From the NCBI RefSeq assembly GCF_019967995.1, contig NZ_CP065377.1:1674001-1738000 (forward strand): a DNA stretch of 64,000 nucleotides, in the 5' to 3' direction. This document shows positions 1-8,422 of the stretch, piece by piece. The DNA comes from Faecalibacterium prausnitzii (GTDB lineage Bacteria > Bacillota > Clostridia > Oscillospirales > Ruminococcaceae). The notes below the pieces were generated by a model that made no database searches, was not told the origin of the DNA, and saw only the letters and a list, made by a program, of their open reading frames with translations. Numbering within the stretch: the first letter of the stretch is position 1; each line of letters begins with the position of its first letter. Made by a program: the position numbers and the translations under genes.

Positions 1-58
1 AGCTGTGCAGCTATAAGTACATCATCCATGGAGATGGGCAGGTGCGGTGAGGGAAATA

Positions 59-87
59 AACCTCTCAGTCATCGCTTCGCGATGCCA
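59..87. repeat. Fragment of palindromic intergenic repeat
   Basis: The stretch contains CTCTCAGTCATCGC, TTC and GCGATGCC. It resembles the end of the palindromic element at 54118-54253 (CTCTCCGTCATTGC ... GCAATGCC on the minus strand) and the first inner hairpin of the element at 61386-61518. Only one hairpin survives here, so it is read as a truncated copy. Confidence 0.5.
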
Positions 88-230
88 TTTGTACATTTGT
101 TTTCTCCCATGGACTGTTTTTTTATCAAAAACAGTTTCGTTCGATGGTTCGAATGTGTCTTTCGTCTTTGTCGATGGTTGCATCCAAGTTTTTGCCGTTC
201 TCCACAAAACAAAAGTCGTACTTTCGGGTA

Positions 231-256
231 GAAAATCGTAGAAAAGACGATTTTTC
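231..256 (+). terminator. Hairpin with T-run just upstream of the mgsA promoter
   Basis: Arms GAAAATCGT (231-239) and ACGATTTT (247-254) flank a 7-nt loop and end in a run of T. It directly precedes the mgsA -35 box and could end transcription entering from the left of the window. Confidence 0.45.
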
Positions 257-258
257 TC

Positions 259-288
259 TTGACAAAGCCCATTTTGGCGCGGTACAAC
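259..288 (+). promoter_or_regulatory. Predicted sigma-A promoter for mgsA
   Basis: TTGACA at 259-264 and TACAAC at 283-288 are separated by 18 nt. The start codon of mgsA follows 128 nt further on, so the leader is fairly long. The -35 box is consensus and the -10 is imperfect. Confidence 0.5.
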
Positions 289-416
289 TAGAATGGAAAG
301 TTTGGAACAAATGCTGTGGGTTGAATGTTTCAAATTTGAAATTGTACGCTCGGTGAATCCAATCCAAAAAAGTGTTCGTCCGCAACCAGACATTGAGACA
401 AAGGAGAGTGTGAATT

Positions 417-857
417 ATGACCATCGCGATCCTCGCACATGATTCCCGCAAAGAACTCGCGCTTCAGTTCTGCACCGCGTACAGCGGCATTCTTTCCCGC
501 AACACGGTCATCGCCACCGGCACCACCGGTCGTATGCTGAACCAGGCCACCGGCCTGCCAGTCCATTGCTACCTCTCCGGGCGGCTGGGCGGCATCCAGC
601 AGATCACGGCGCGCGTCGCCTGCGACGAAGTCGATCTGGTGCTGTTCTTCCGCGACCCGCTCAAGACGGACAGCGGTAACTTCATCGAGCAGAACCTGCT
701 CCGCCTGTGTGACATGCACAGTGTACCCATCGCCACCAACATTGCAACCGCCGAAGTATTGCTGCGCGGTCTGGATCAGGGCGACCTGGACTACCGCGAG
801 GGGATGCACCCCGCTCTTGTGGAGCCGGTCGTTCCGGTTTCCCGCGCCGTGTGCTGA
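417..857 (+). CDS. mgsA: Methylglyoxal synthase
   Basis: This 146-residue protein should convert dihydroxyacetone phosphate to methylglyoxal and phosphate, a cytoplasmic bypass of lower glycolysis. Family motifs are clear: AHDSRK at residues 7-12, the phosphate-binding GTTG near 35-38, GGIQQI near 58-63, LFFRDP near 76-81, and the HSVPIATNIATA segment. Length matches the family (about 130-150). An AAGGAG site at 401-406 sits ten bases before the ATG. The gene is monocistronic, with its own promoter and a shared hairpin terminator separating it from the convergent flavoprotein gene. Confidence 0.95.
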   Translation: MTIAILAHDSRKELALQFCTAYSGILSRNTVIATGTTGRMLNQATGLPVHCYLSGRLGGIQQITARVACDEVDLVLFFRDPLKTDSGNFIEQNLLRLCDMHSVPIATNIATAEVLLRGLDQGDLDYREGMHPALVEPVVPVSRAVC

Positions 858-896
858 GGCAGACCGGCTTTTTGATTTGTGTATAGAGGGAAAAAA

Positions 897-940
897 CAGC
901 GCCGCAGAGGGCTTCGAACCTTCTGCGGCGCTGCTTTTTT
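897..940. terminator. Bidirectional terminator between mgsA and flavoprotein gene
   Basis: A GC-rich stem (CAGCGCCGCAGAGG, loop GCTTCGAA, then CCTTCTGCGGCGCTG) is followed by T6 on the plus strand and preceded by A6, so it can serve both convergent genes. Confidence 0.85.
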
Positions 941-966
941 GAATTTGATTTCCGGGGAAATCCGCC

Positions 967-2997
967 TTACTCCAGACCGGCCATCTGCTTGACGGCCTTC
1001 ATGGCGAAGGTCAGGGTGCGGCCCATGGCCACGCCTGCCATCAGGCAGGGGTAGTTGTTGGCAAAGAAGCTGCCGGACATATCGCCGGTGATGTACAGGC
1101 CGGGCATGGGCTTATTGTCGTTGTCCAGAGCCTGCCCCTTCTCGTTGATGGCAATGCCCTGCTCGGTGGTCAGCAGAGAGGCACCCAGCCAGCAGCCATA
1201 GAACGGAGCCTTGCGGATCGCGCTCAGGCGGTATGCGGGCTTGCCGAAATCGGTATCCTCCTGGGCATCGTACAGCGCATTGTAGCGCTCGACGGTAGCG
1301 AGGAAGGTCTCCTTGGCGTCGCCGGTGAAGCCCAGCTTGTCGGCCAGCTCCTCGATGGTGTCGGCCTTGAAGAAGCAGCCTTCCGTTTCTGCATTCTCCA
1401 TCTGCTTCTTGATATAGTCCTCGCCTGCGTTGCGGGTCTGTGCGGAGCAGCCGATGGTGTGGAAGCGCTTGACGTCTTCCAGAATGTTGGCGTCGCAGAT
1501 CTGGGCATACACACGGCCCGGCTGGTGGGCAGCGGCATAGACGATGTCGTTGTAGGGGCAGCTTTCGTTGGCGAAGCGCTCACCGTTGCGGTTGACCTTC
1601 AGGAACGGCTGCGTGCCGGGGTTGTACTGCTTGATCTTGCCGGGGAACGCCTTGCCGCCAAACGCATTCTCACTGTCAACGTAGCCTCCATCCACGCCGG
1701 GAGCCACGATGCCGCGGTCGAACAGCATGGGGGCAGCTTCCTTGTCCAGATTTGCACCGGCCCAGACGGCGGCACGGATGCCGTAGCCCTTATCGGACGG
1801 AGAGTAGGAGCAGGCGGTGGTGACGGAGGTGCCCAGCGGGTCGAGCTGCTCCATCATGTAGGGGTTGCCGGGGAAGCCGCCGCAGGCCAGCAGAACGCCC
1901 TGATTGGCGTTGTAGCGGATGAAATGGTCGTCCTCGGTGCTCTGGGCGATGATGCCGGTGATGCGGCCGGAGGAATCCTTTTCAATTTTGGCGAGGCTGG
2001 TCTTGAAGTCGATGCCGTAGCCCAGCTCCTCGATGTACTGCTGCAGGGCCTCGTTGCGCTGCAGGCCGGAAGCGGACTCGCTGGCACGGTAGTTGTGCTC
2101 CTGCACCGGGTAGAGGTAATCGGTGTTGTGCTCGGCGTTCTCGGCAGGCCATTCCGCCTCATCGCCGGAGGTGAACTCGCATTCCCAGCCGAACTTGTCT
2201 TCCAGAATGCTGCGCATAAAATCGTGCATTGCAGCAGACTCATTGATCCAGGTCCTGACGACCCGCTGGTCGCACTTGCCGGAAGCATAGCGGGAGATCT
2301 CGCTCAGCAGCTTGGCCTTGTCGGTCGCAGGGGCACCGGCAGCCTTGGCGGCAGCGGAATCAATGGCACCGTACCAGTGGCGGGTATCCTGCACGGCCGC
2401 ATTCTGCTCGATGATGCGGAAGTTCAGGCCGTTGGCGGCTGCATAAGCAGCAGCAAACATGCCGCCGTTGCCGGCACCGACGATGAGGATGTCGGTGTCC
2501 ACGGTCTCGGTGATGGCAGCCTCGTCGATGTCCGGCTCCTTGCCCAGCCAGTCGGTCTCGTCGCCGGTAGGCAGCTGAACGCTGGACACGGTGGCTTCGC
2601 CCTTGGCCTGTGCAAAGCAGCTCTTGGCTGCCTTCATGACGGCATCGGAGGTCACGGTAGAACCGGACACGCCGTCGATCTCGGCAGAACCGGCAGCAAG
2701 CAGCTGCTCCTTGAGCTGGTCGGCTGCGGCGGCACCATAGGAAGCGGTCTCGCCGGAGGTATCGACGACCACGTTGGTGACAGCGCTGTCGGAGAAGGTC
2801 ATGGTGACCTTGACGGTCGAGGAGATGCCCTCTGCCGTGCCCTCATAGGTGCCGGGGATGTAGGTGCCGGATGCGGCAGAAGCGGCGGTGGAGGAGGAGC
2901 TTGCAGAGTTGCAGGCAGCCAGAGCACCGGCCGTGACGCCGGACATGGCAGCAGCGGCAGCGATCTTCAAAAAGCCTTTGCGCGAGATCTTGTTCAT
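967..2997 (-). CDS. Secreted FMN/FAD-dependent reductase lipoprotein (fumarate/urocanate reductase type)
   Basis: This 676-residue protein has a lipoprotein signal (SRKGFLK, a hydrophobic stretch, then lipobox LAAC with Cys29). An FMN-binding domain (about 45-125) follows, with DGVSGSTVTS, which resembles the site flavinylated by ApbE. The large FAD_binding_2 domain begins near residue 165 with VGAGNGG. This architecture is known for extracytoplasmic flavin reductases that use fumarate, urocanate or similar enoates as electron acceptors; the substrate cannot be told from sequence. The start chosen is the ATG at 2997, with AAAGGAA upstream; a longer frame adds 13 residues without a better site. 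The signal has RK, not RR. A two-component system lies directly upstream and may control it. Confidence 0.85.
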   Translation of the reverse strand: MNKISRKGFLKIAAAAAMSGVTAGALAACNSASSSSTAASAASGTYIPGTYEGTAEGISSTVKVTMTFSDSAVTNVVVDTSGETASYGAAAADQLKEQLLAAGSAEIDGVSGSTVTSDAVMKAAKSCFAQAKGEATVSSVQLPTGDETDWLGKEPDIDEAAITETVDTDILIVGAGNGGMFAAAYAAANGLNFRIIEQNAAVQDTRHWYGAIDSAAAKAAGAPATDKAKLLSEISRYASGKCDQRVVRTWINESAAMHDFMRSILEDKFGWECEFTSGDEAEWPAENAEHNTDYLYPVQEHNYRASESASGLQRNEALQQYIEELGYGIDFKTSLAKIEKDSSGRITGIIAQSTEDDHFIRYNANQGVLLACGGFPGNPYMMEQLDPLGTSVTTACSYSPSDKGYGIRAAVWAGANLDKEAAPMLFDRGIVAPGVDGGYVDSENAFGGKAFPGKIKQYNPGTQPFLKVNRNGERFANESCPYNDIVYAAAHQPGRVYAQICDANILEDVKRFHTIGCSAQTRNAGEDYIKKQMENAETEGCFFKADTIEELADKLGFTGDAKETFLATVERYNALYDAQEDTDFGKPAYRLSAIRKAPFYGCWLGASLLTTEQGIAINEKGQALDNDNKPMPGLYITGDMSGSFFANNYPCLMAGVAMGRTLTFAMKAVKQMAGLE

Positions 2998-3213
2998 TGC
3001 AGGGTTCCTTTCTTCTTTTCTTCGTGTGTTCTTCATTTGCCTTCCAATGCTTCTTCGGTCTGTGCAGTGTGTGCCTGCGCAGACTTCGTTCGATAATAAT
3101 TTAACACAAAGTTTCGCCCCTGTCTTTTAAGATTTGTTAAGCATCTCCGCCGTTTCTCTGCTTTGGAACGTCGATTTTGCACTTCGTTTGTCAAATAACG
3201 GTCAAATTCAGGC

Positions 3214-3260
3214 AAAAAAATGCGCCCTCCGCTTAAGTTTCCTTAAACAATGGGCGCATT
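3214..3260 (-). terminator. Terminator after response regulator gene
   Basis: Arms ATGCGCCC (3220-3227) and GGGCGCAT (3252-3259) close a stem that, read on the minus strand, is followed by T7. It separates the regulator gene from the downstream flavoprotein gene. Confidence 0.8.
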
Positions 3261-3292
3261 CCGCTTAACGATCCTTCAGGTTTGGGCGCGAG

Positions 3293-3994
3293 TCAAAGCT
3301 CCGGCTGGCCATCCGGCCGGAACACATACCCCTTCCCCCAGACATTTTTCAGGTAGATGGGCTTTGCCGGGTCCGGCTCGATCTTGCTGCGCAGATTGTG
3401 GATGTGCACCTGCACCGTGCGCACGTCGCCAAGGCTTTCCTTGCCCCAGATCTTCTGATACAGCTCGTTGGCCGTGAAGAACGTGTTGGGGTAGCGGACG
3501 AAAAGGGAGAGGATACGGAACTCCATGTCGGCCAGATGGATGCTCCGACCGTCCTTCTCGACGCAGTGGCTGTTGGAGTCCAGCGTAAAGGCCGCGCAGT
3601 GGTAGCCGTTGACGCTGGGCTCGGCGGCGTCCATCTGCACCCGGCGGATGTTCGCCATGATGCGGGCCAACAGCACCTTGTGGTTGTAAGGCTTGGCCAG
3701 AAAGTCGTCGCCGCCCAGCTCCAGCGCCCGGACCACCGTGTCGGTATCGTCCAGACAGGACGTAAAGATGATGGGGCAGTGATGCCAGCTCCGCAGCCGC
3801 TGGCACAGGTCCATGCCGTTGGTGTCCGGCAGAAGGATATCCATCAGGATGACATCGAAGTTCTCGCGGGCATGGCTCAGCGCCTCGCCGCCGGTCTCCG
3901 CACAGACCACTTCATAATTCTGCTGGCTGTTCAAAAAGTAACGGGTCGTGTCCCGGATCACAGGATCGTCCTCCACCAGAAGCACACGGATCAT
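3293..3994 (-). CDS. OmpR-family response regulator
   Basis: The 233-residue protein has a receiver domain (about 1-115) with acidic pocket E8-D9-D10, phosphoacceptor D52 (VILMDILLPD) and conserved K101. A winged-helix DNA-binding domain of the OmpR/PhoB type fills the C-terminal half (VRTVQVHIHNLRSKIE ... VWGKGYVF). The start at 3994 (MIRVLL) is preferred over an upstream in-frame ATG at 4021, because GGGGAG lies at the right distance. It is transcribed divergently from the histidine kinase next to it, an arrangement less common than co-directional pairs. It probably activates or represses the adjacent flavin reductase; that is inference from position. Confidence 0.9.
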   Translation of the reverse strand: MIRVLLVEDDPVIRDTTRYFLNSQQNYEVVCAETGGEALSHARENFDVILMDILLPDTNGMDLCQRLRSWHHCPIIFTSCLDDTDTVVRALELGGDDFLAKPYNHKVLLARIMANIRRVQMDAAEPSVNGYHCAAFTLDSNSHCVEKDGRSIHLADMEFRILSLFVRYPNTFFTANELYQKIWGKESLGDVRTVQVHIHNLRSKIEPDPAKPIYLKNVWGKGYVFRPDGQPEL

Positions 3995-4029
3995 CCCTGT
4001 TTGCTCTCCCCTTTTTCGCAAAACTTTGC

Positions 4030-4047
4030 TATACTAGAGCTAGTATA
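4030..4047. promoter_or_regulatory. Perfect-arm palindrome forming two opposed -10 boxes
   Basis: TATACTAG-AG-CTAGTATA. On the plus strand TG-C-TATACT (4027-4035) is an extended -10 for the kinase gene. On the minus strand the mirror TATACT (4047-4042) is spaced exactly 17 nt from TTGAGA (4070-4065), making the regulator promoter. The two promoters face each other and overlap, so polymerase or a bound dimeric regulator should occlude both. Confidence 0.65.
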
Positions 4048-4111
4048 CCTTATTTTACGGGCTTTCTCAACTGTTTTTCCGGAAGTTCCGTTCGTTCGGG
4101 GGAGGTCAACT

Positions 4112-5653
4112 ATGAAAACCAAACATCTTCTCACTGCACTGAGCGCGGTGGTGCTGGCGCTGGGCATCGCGCTGGCCGGTATCTGGTACAACGCCCAGCT
4201 TCCGCCGCTGGAACCAGGCACCGCCGCCAGCGGACAGGATTTCGAAGTCCTGTTTCAGGAATGGGCCGGGGCATTCCCGGACGAAGGCTCCGATGCGCGC
4301 ATCATCCGCACGACCTTGCAGTGGATGGCCATCACGGTCTTCTGCACACTGGCGGCGACCGTGCTGGCACTGCACCACTACAAGCCGCAGCGGGAGCTTG
4401 GATATTTCCTGCTCTATCTCGTCATCCTCATCGCCTGGGCGGCTACGGTCATCCGCTTGCCGGAGCGGGGCAGCGGTATGGTGCTGTTTCTGCGGCGGGG
4501 GTATTTTTCCCTCACGGTGCTGGCCCCCATCTGGCTCAGTGCGGCGCTGACCGGCATGGCCCCCAGGACCAGACAGCAGAAGTCCCTCTCGCTGGCACTG
4601 ACGGCCGGGTATGTTCTGCTCTCCCTCAGCACCTGCCCGCCGGTGCGGGCCATCGGGCTGCTGGGCGGCATGGCCTACTGCATCGGGCTGCTCATCGCGG
4701 CCTACTGCCGGGGAGACCGCGCGGTGCTGCTCCTTCTCTTCCCCTGTGCGGCAACGGTCGGCCTGCGGGTGCTGGTCATTCTGCCGGGGCTGGAGCTCCC
4801 CTTTTTCTCGGAGAGCATCCGCTTCTATGTGATGCGGTGTGCCCGCATCTACGATATCCCCTTCACCTTGGGCTGCATGACCTTCGTCTGCCGCCGGTTC
4901 GCGCTGCAATTCGACCGCACCGAGCAGCTGGCGCGGGAGCTGGACCAGCGCGTGGCCGACCGCACCCGCGCCCTGACCGAGGAGACCGAGGCCCGCAAGA
5001 GCATGATGCTGAACATCTTCCACGACCTGCGCAGTCCGCTGTTCGCGGTGTCCAGCGGGCTGGACACGCTGGAAGCGGCCCCGGAGGCCCTGCCTGCCCT
5101 CCTGCCCGCTTTGCAGCAGCGGATGCGCTTTCTGCGGCGGCTGACCGAAGATCTCTTCCTTGCGGCCAAGCTGGAACAGAAACAGGTCCTGCTGAACGAA
5201 GACTGCGTTTCCCTGAGCGAGGCCGCGCAGGCGGTCTGCGAGAACTGCCGGAGCGAAGCAGAGAACAAGGGCGTTGCCCTTTGCGCACAATTCGACGCCG
5301 AACTGCCCGTCTGGGGCGATGCGGTGCGGCTGCAGCAGATCTTGCAGAATCTGGTGACCAATGCCATCCACTACACTCCTTCGGGCGGCACCATCACCGT
5401 CCACAGCTGGGAGGCGGAGGGCTCTGCTCTCGTCTGTGTGCAGGACACCGGCTGCGGCATTGCCCCGGAAGACCAGGCCGCCGTATTTGACCGCTACTTC
5501 CACACCACGGCCAACACCAAGCACGACTCCACCGGCCTCGGCCTGACCATTGCGCAGGAGCTGGCCCGCTTACATCATGGCGAGATCCTGCTGGAAAGCG
5601 AAGTGGGCAAAGGCAGCTGCTTCACGTTAAAGCTGCCCCTGCTCGCAGATTGA
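4112..5653 (+). CDS. Membrane sensor histidine kinase
   Basis: The 513-residue protein starts with a membrane segment (about 7-24). An extracytoplasmic stretch follows, then a multi-helix membrane region to about residue 250. The cytoplasmic kinase core comes next: H-box NIFHDLRSP with His near 304, N-box LVTNAIHYTPSGG, G1 DTGCGIAPED and G2 STGLGLTIAQELA. The ATG at 4112 follows GGGGGAGG; the open frame extends far upstream but that part is antisense to the response regulator. It should phosphorylate the divergent OmpR-type regulator. The many predicted membrane helices suggest sensing within or close to the membrane. The ligand is unknown. Confidence 0.9.
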   Translation: MKTKHLLTALSAVVLALGIALAGIWYNAQLPPLEPGTAASGQDFEVLFQEWAGAFPDEGSDARIIRTTLQWMAITVFCTLAATVLALHHYKPQRELGYFLLYLVILIAWAATVIRLPERGSGMVLFLRRGYFSLTVLAPIWLSAALTGMAPRTRQQKSLSLALTAGYVLLSLSTCPPVRAIGLLGGMAYCIGLLIAAYCRGDRAVLLLLFPCAATVGLRVLVILPGLELPFFSESIRFYVMRCARIYDIPFTLGCMTFVCRRFALQFDRTEQLARELDQRVADRTRALTEETEARKSMMLNIFHDLRSPLFAVSSGLDTLEAAPEALPALLPALQQRMRFLRRLTEDLFLAAKLEQKQVLLNEDCVSLSEAAQAVCENCRSEAENKGVALCAQFDAELPVWGDAVRLQQILQNLVTNAIHYTPSGGTITVHSWEAEGSALVCVQDTGCGIAPEDQAAVFDRYFHTTANTKHDSTGLGLTIAQELARLHHGEILLESEVGKGSCFTLKLPLLAD

Positions 5654-5655
5654 AC

Positions 5656-5691
5656 AAAAAATGCTCTGCCGGAAAAGGCAGAGCATTTTTT
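5656..5691. terminator. Bidirectional terminator between kinase and pepC
   Basis: ATGCTCTGCC (5661-5670), loop GAAAA-type, GGCAGAGCAT (5677-5686), with T6 after and A6 before the stem. It can end both convergent transcripts. Confidence 0.85.
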
Positions 5692-5707
5692 GCGGTTAAA
5701 GATCAGT

Positions 5708-7024
5708 TTATGCCAGCGGGTCCCACAGCTTCATGGGCAGAGGTTCCTGCGCCAGCAGGGCGCGCTGAGCATCGCTCAGCAGGCTCTTGCGGACGGTGAC
5801 CTGATAGACGTTGGCCTGGAACCACTTCTCGCTGCCGATGTAGTAGCCCTTCTGGCCGGCCTCCTCGCCCCAGCTGTTCTCGATCTTCCAGCGGTTGGCG
5901 GTGCCGTTCTCGTCCAGATTGACGCCGCAGAACATCATGCAGTGGTTCATAGTGCTGTCGCGGGTGAGCAGACGCTCCGACTTGGTCATGCCAAAGGTCA
6001 GCCCGCCCAGCACCTCGCCGTACTGGAAGCAGTCGGGGTCCCAGTAGCCGTTGGCGCGGTCGCCGTCCGGGTGGCAGTCGCAGCTGAACATGACGCCCTC
6101 TCCGGCCTGCAGCTGGCGGATGGTCAGGTCTTCCAGCTCCTCCTGCGAGAGGTTGAGCCAGAACATGCCGTCCTCGACCACATCCCCCATAAACGGCTGG
6201 CAGTAGGTGCGGTTGACTGCGTGGATGGGCGACGCGATGATGACGGCATAGTCGTCGAAGTCGCTGCCGACGTACTTGTCGAGGAACTGCTTCGGGGTCA
6301 GGCCGCGGTCGCAGTGGTAGACCTTGTCGGTATCGGTGTACTCGAAATCGAAGGTCTTGGGCGGCTGGCCGTAGAGGATGCGCAGGGCATTGTAGACCTC
6401 TGCCAGCATCTCCTCGCGGCGGGCCGAGGGGTCCTTGCCTTCGCGGACAAGGGCGCGAAGCTCCAGCGCATCCTCGCGCAGCTTGCGGTTCAGGATGGGC
6501 AGGTACTTGGCCGTGCCGGTGGAGTGCACTGTCTCCGGCATCACCCAGGAGGGCACGACACCGTACTTTTTGATGAGGCTGACCGCCATATCCCACTGGC
6601 CGCCATCGGGCAGCGGGTTTCCCAGCAGGGTGAAGGTCTCGCGGTCGTCCAGTTCCTGCGCGGCAAAGTGAAGGATGTTCTCAAAGAAGAGGTTTGCCTT
6701 TTCCAGCTTGTCGTAGAAGGCCAGATAGGTGGGCGAGATGGAGAAATCCTCCAGTTTGCACTGCCGGATGACCCGCTCGCGCAGGACGTTCAGGGTGGAG
6801 AACATCCAGCAGCGGCCGCTCTGCTTCTGGTTGGTGATGTTGCTGGTCTGGACCAGAACGGAGAAATCCATCTGCAATTTGGCTGCGGCAGCGGGCACAA
6901 AGGCGGCATCCGGCAGAGCCGTGCGGGAGATGGCATTGGACATCACCTGCAGCTCCGGGCGGGCCGCATAGCCCTGCTCAAAACGTGCCAGCATTTCAGA
7001 GTCAATGGGAGTTACCTTGTTCAT
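5708..7024 (-). CDS. pepC: Aminopeptidase C (bleomycin hydrolase family, peptidase C1B)
   Basis: This 438-residue cytoplasmic cysteine peptidase should trim peptides from the N-terminus. The papain-type catalytic residues are visible: Gln-Cys in QKQSGRCWMFS (Cys72), His in NHCMMFCGVN, and Asn in KIENSWG. Length matches PepC/bleomycin hydrolase (about 440-450). The start at 7024 (MNKVTPID) is chosen over an in-frame upstream ATG because the extra 15 residues are not family-like; an AAGAAAG tract lies upstream. It follows the PLP enzyme gene after 72 bp on the same strand. Confidence 0.92.
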   Translation of the reverse strand: MNKVTPIDSEMLARFEQGYAARPELQVMSNAISRTALPDAAFVPAAAAKLQMDFSVLVQTSNITNQKQSGRCWMFSTLNVLRERVIRQCKLEDFSISPTYLAFYDKLEKANLFFENILHFAAQELDDRETFTLLGNPLPDGGQWDMAVSLIKKYGVVPSWVMPETVHSTGTAKYLPILNRKLREDALELRALVREGKDPSARREEMLAEVYNALRILYGQPPKTFDFEYTDTDKVYHCDRGLTPKQFLDKYVGSDFDDYAVIIASPIHAVNRTYCQPFMGDVVEDGMFWLNLSQEELEDLTIRQLQAGEGVMFSCDCHPDGDRANGYWDPDCFQYGEVLGGLTFGMTKSERLLTRDSTMNHCMMFCGVNLDENGTANRWKIENSWGEEAGQKGYYIGSEKWFQANVYQVTVRKSLLSDAQRALLAQEPLPMKLWDPLA

Positions 7025-7096
7025 TGGTTTCACACTTTCTTCTTTTACCGCCCGGCCCGCTGCGCCCATGGAACGAAGCAGGCCGGAATCGTTACG

Positions 7097-8368
7097 TCAA
7101 CGTTCTCCAAAGTAAGCGTTCTGCACGGCCAGCAGCACCCCGGCGCGGCTGGCTGCAAAGTTCAGGCCGCCCTGCAGATAGCAGGTGTAGGGCTCCCGCA
7201 GCGGGCCGTCGCAGGAAAGCTCGATGGTGCTGCCCTGCGTAAAGCTGCCGCTGGCCATGATGACCTCATCGGTATAGCCCGGTTCCGGCGAAGGTTCCGG
7301 GGCCGCATAGCTGTCCACCGGGCTGGCCGCCTGCACACCGCGGCAGAAGCCGATGAGGGCATCCGCCGTACCGGCGTCGAAGCAGGTCACGATGTCGTTG
7401 TGGTCCTCGCAGTAGCGCGGGATGGGCGTCTTGCCCGCCAGTTCCAGCAGGCACTGCGCATAAATGGCCGTCTTTATGGCCTCACACACGACGCCGGGCG
7501 CATAGTAGAAGCCCAGATACAGATCGCGGGGGGTATCCAGTGTGCAGCCCAGCTCCTTGCCGAGACCGGGTGCGTTCAGGCGGTAGGCGCAGAGTTCCAC
7601 AAGATCTTTGCGGCCTGCGATGTAGCCGCCGGTTGGGGCGATGCCGCCGCCGGGGTTCTTGATGAGGCTGCCCACCACGAGGTCGGCACCGGCCTGGCAG
7701 GGTTCTTCCGTCTGGGTGAACTCGCCGTAGCAGTTGTCCACAAAGACGATGATCTCCGGGTTGGCGGCGCGGGCGGTGTCGGCGATCTTCCGGATGGTGG
7801 CCAGATCGAACGCATTCCGCTGCAGATAGCCCCGGCTGCGCTGGATGTGGCAGACCTTGGCCCCCGGTGCCTTTTGGGCGATGAGGTCATAATCCGGGGT
7901 GAAATCCGCTTTCAGCGGGGCTTCGTCGTACTTCACGCCGTAGTCCATCAGAGTGCCGGTGCCCTTGCCCTTGCCGTCCAGACCGATGACGCCTTCCAGC
8001 GTATCGTAGGGGCGGCCGGTGGCAGCCAGCAGGGTGTCCCCTGCCCGCAGCAGGCCGAACAGGGCCACAGCCAGCGTATGGGTGCCGCTCTGGAACTGGC
8101 TGCGGACGAGGGCATCCTCGGCCCCCATCACTTCCGCAAAGATCTGCTCCAGCTTGGCGCGGCCGGTATCCCACAGGCCGTAACCGGTGGTGCCCAGCAT
8201 ATCGGTGGAGGACATCTGGGTGTCCGCAAAGGCTTTCAGCATCTTGAGCTGGTTGAAATCGCGGATCTCCTCCATGTGCCGGAAATAGGGCTGGCAGAGT
8301 TCCATGGCCTGTTCATCCAGAGCCAGGGCTTCGGGTTTGAAATCAAAAAAATGGCTTAACATTGACAT
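7097..8368 (-). CDS. PLP-dependent methionine gamma-lyase/aluminium-resistance family protein (YnbB type)
   Basis: The 423-residue protein belongs to the fold-type I PLP family annotated as cystathionine beta-lyase-like, involved in aluminium resistance. Visible features are the cofactor region SQFQSGTHTLAVAL (near 90-103), the aspartate region FVDNCYGEF (209-217) and the Schiff-base lysine in GSLIKNPGGG (Lys237). The start at 8368 is spaced 6 nt from AAAGGA; a second Met two codons in is too far from it. The reaction is probably C-S lyase chemistry on a sulfur amino acid, but the exact substrate is not known. It lies between an acetyltransferase gene and pepC, all on the minus strand. Confidence 0.85.
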   Translation of the reverse strand: MSMLSHFFDFKPEALALDEQAMELCQPYFRHMEEIRDFNQLKMLKAFADTQMSSTDMLGTTGYGLWDTGRAKLEQIFAEVMGAEDALVRSQFQSGTHTLAVALFGLLRAGDTLLAATGRPYDTLEGVIGLDGKGKGTGTLMDYGVKYDEAPLKADFTPDYDLIAQKAPGAKVCHIQRSRGYLQRNAFDLATIRKIADTARAANPEIIVFVDNCYGEFTQTEEPCQAGADLVVGSLIKNPGGGIAPTGGYIAGRKDLVELCAYRLNAPGLGKELGCTLDTPRDLYLGFYYAPGVVCEAIKTAIYAQCLLELAGKTPIPRYCEDHNDIVTCFDAGTADALIGFCRGVQAASPVDSYAAPEPSPEPGYTDEVIMASGSFTQGSTIELSCDGPLREPYTCYLQGGLNFAASRAGVLLAVQNAYFGER

Positions 8369-8422
8369 ATTCGATCCTTTGGGTTTCTTATTATTTTTTA
8401 CGTGGAGATATCCCCGACGATT

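Larger units (their letters stand above)
1..416. other. AT-rich intergenic region upstream of mgsA
   Basis: No convincing coding region is visible on either strand; the small open frames lack ribosome binding sites and recognisable motifs. The stretch looks clearly more AT-rich than its surroundings. It holds a fragment of a palindromic repeat (about 59-87), a perfect-armed hairpin followed by a T-run (231-256) that could terminate an upstream gene, and a sigma-A-like promoter (259-288) for methylglyoxal synthase. Confidence 0.6.

Noticed and set aside
140..160. A GGTTCGAAT string resembling a tRNA T-loop
   Set aside because: No acceptor stem, anticodon arm or CCA-side pairing could be found around it.
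1459..3096. A long plus-strand open frame opposite the flavin reductase
   Set aside because: Gly/Val/Ala/His-rich with no motif; shadow of the reductase gene.
4030..4047. Palindrome read as a transcription terminator
   Set aside because: It is AT-rich, lacks a T-run, and fits two promoter -10 boxes far better.
3398..4111. Upstream extension of the histidine kinase frame
   Set aside because: It is antisense to the response regulator; a good GGGGGAGG and ATG with a signal-anchor helix begin at 4112.
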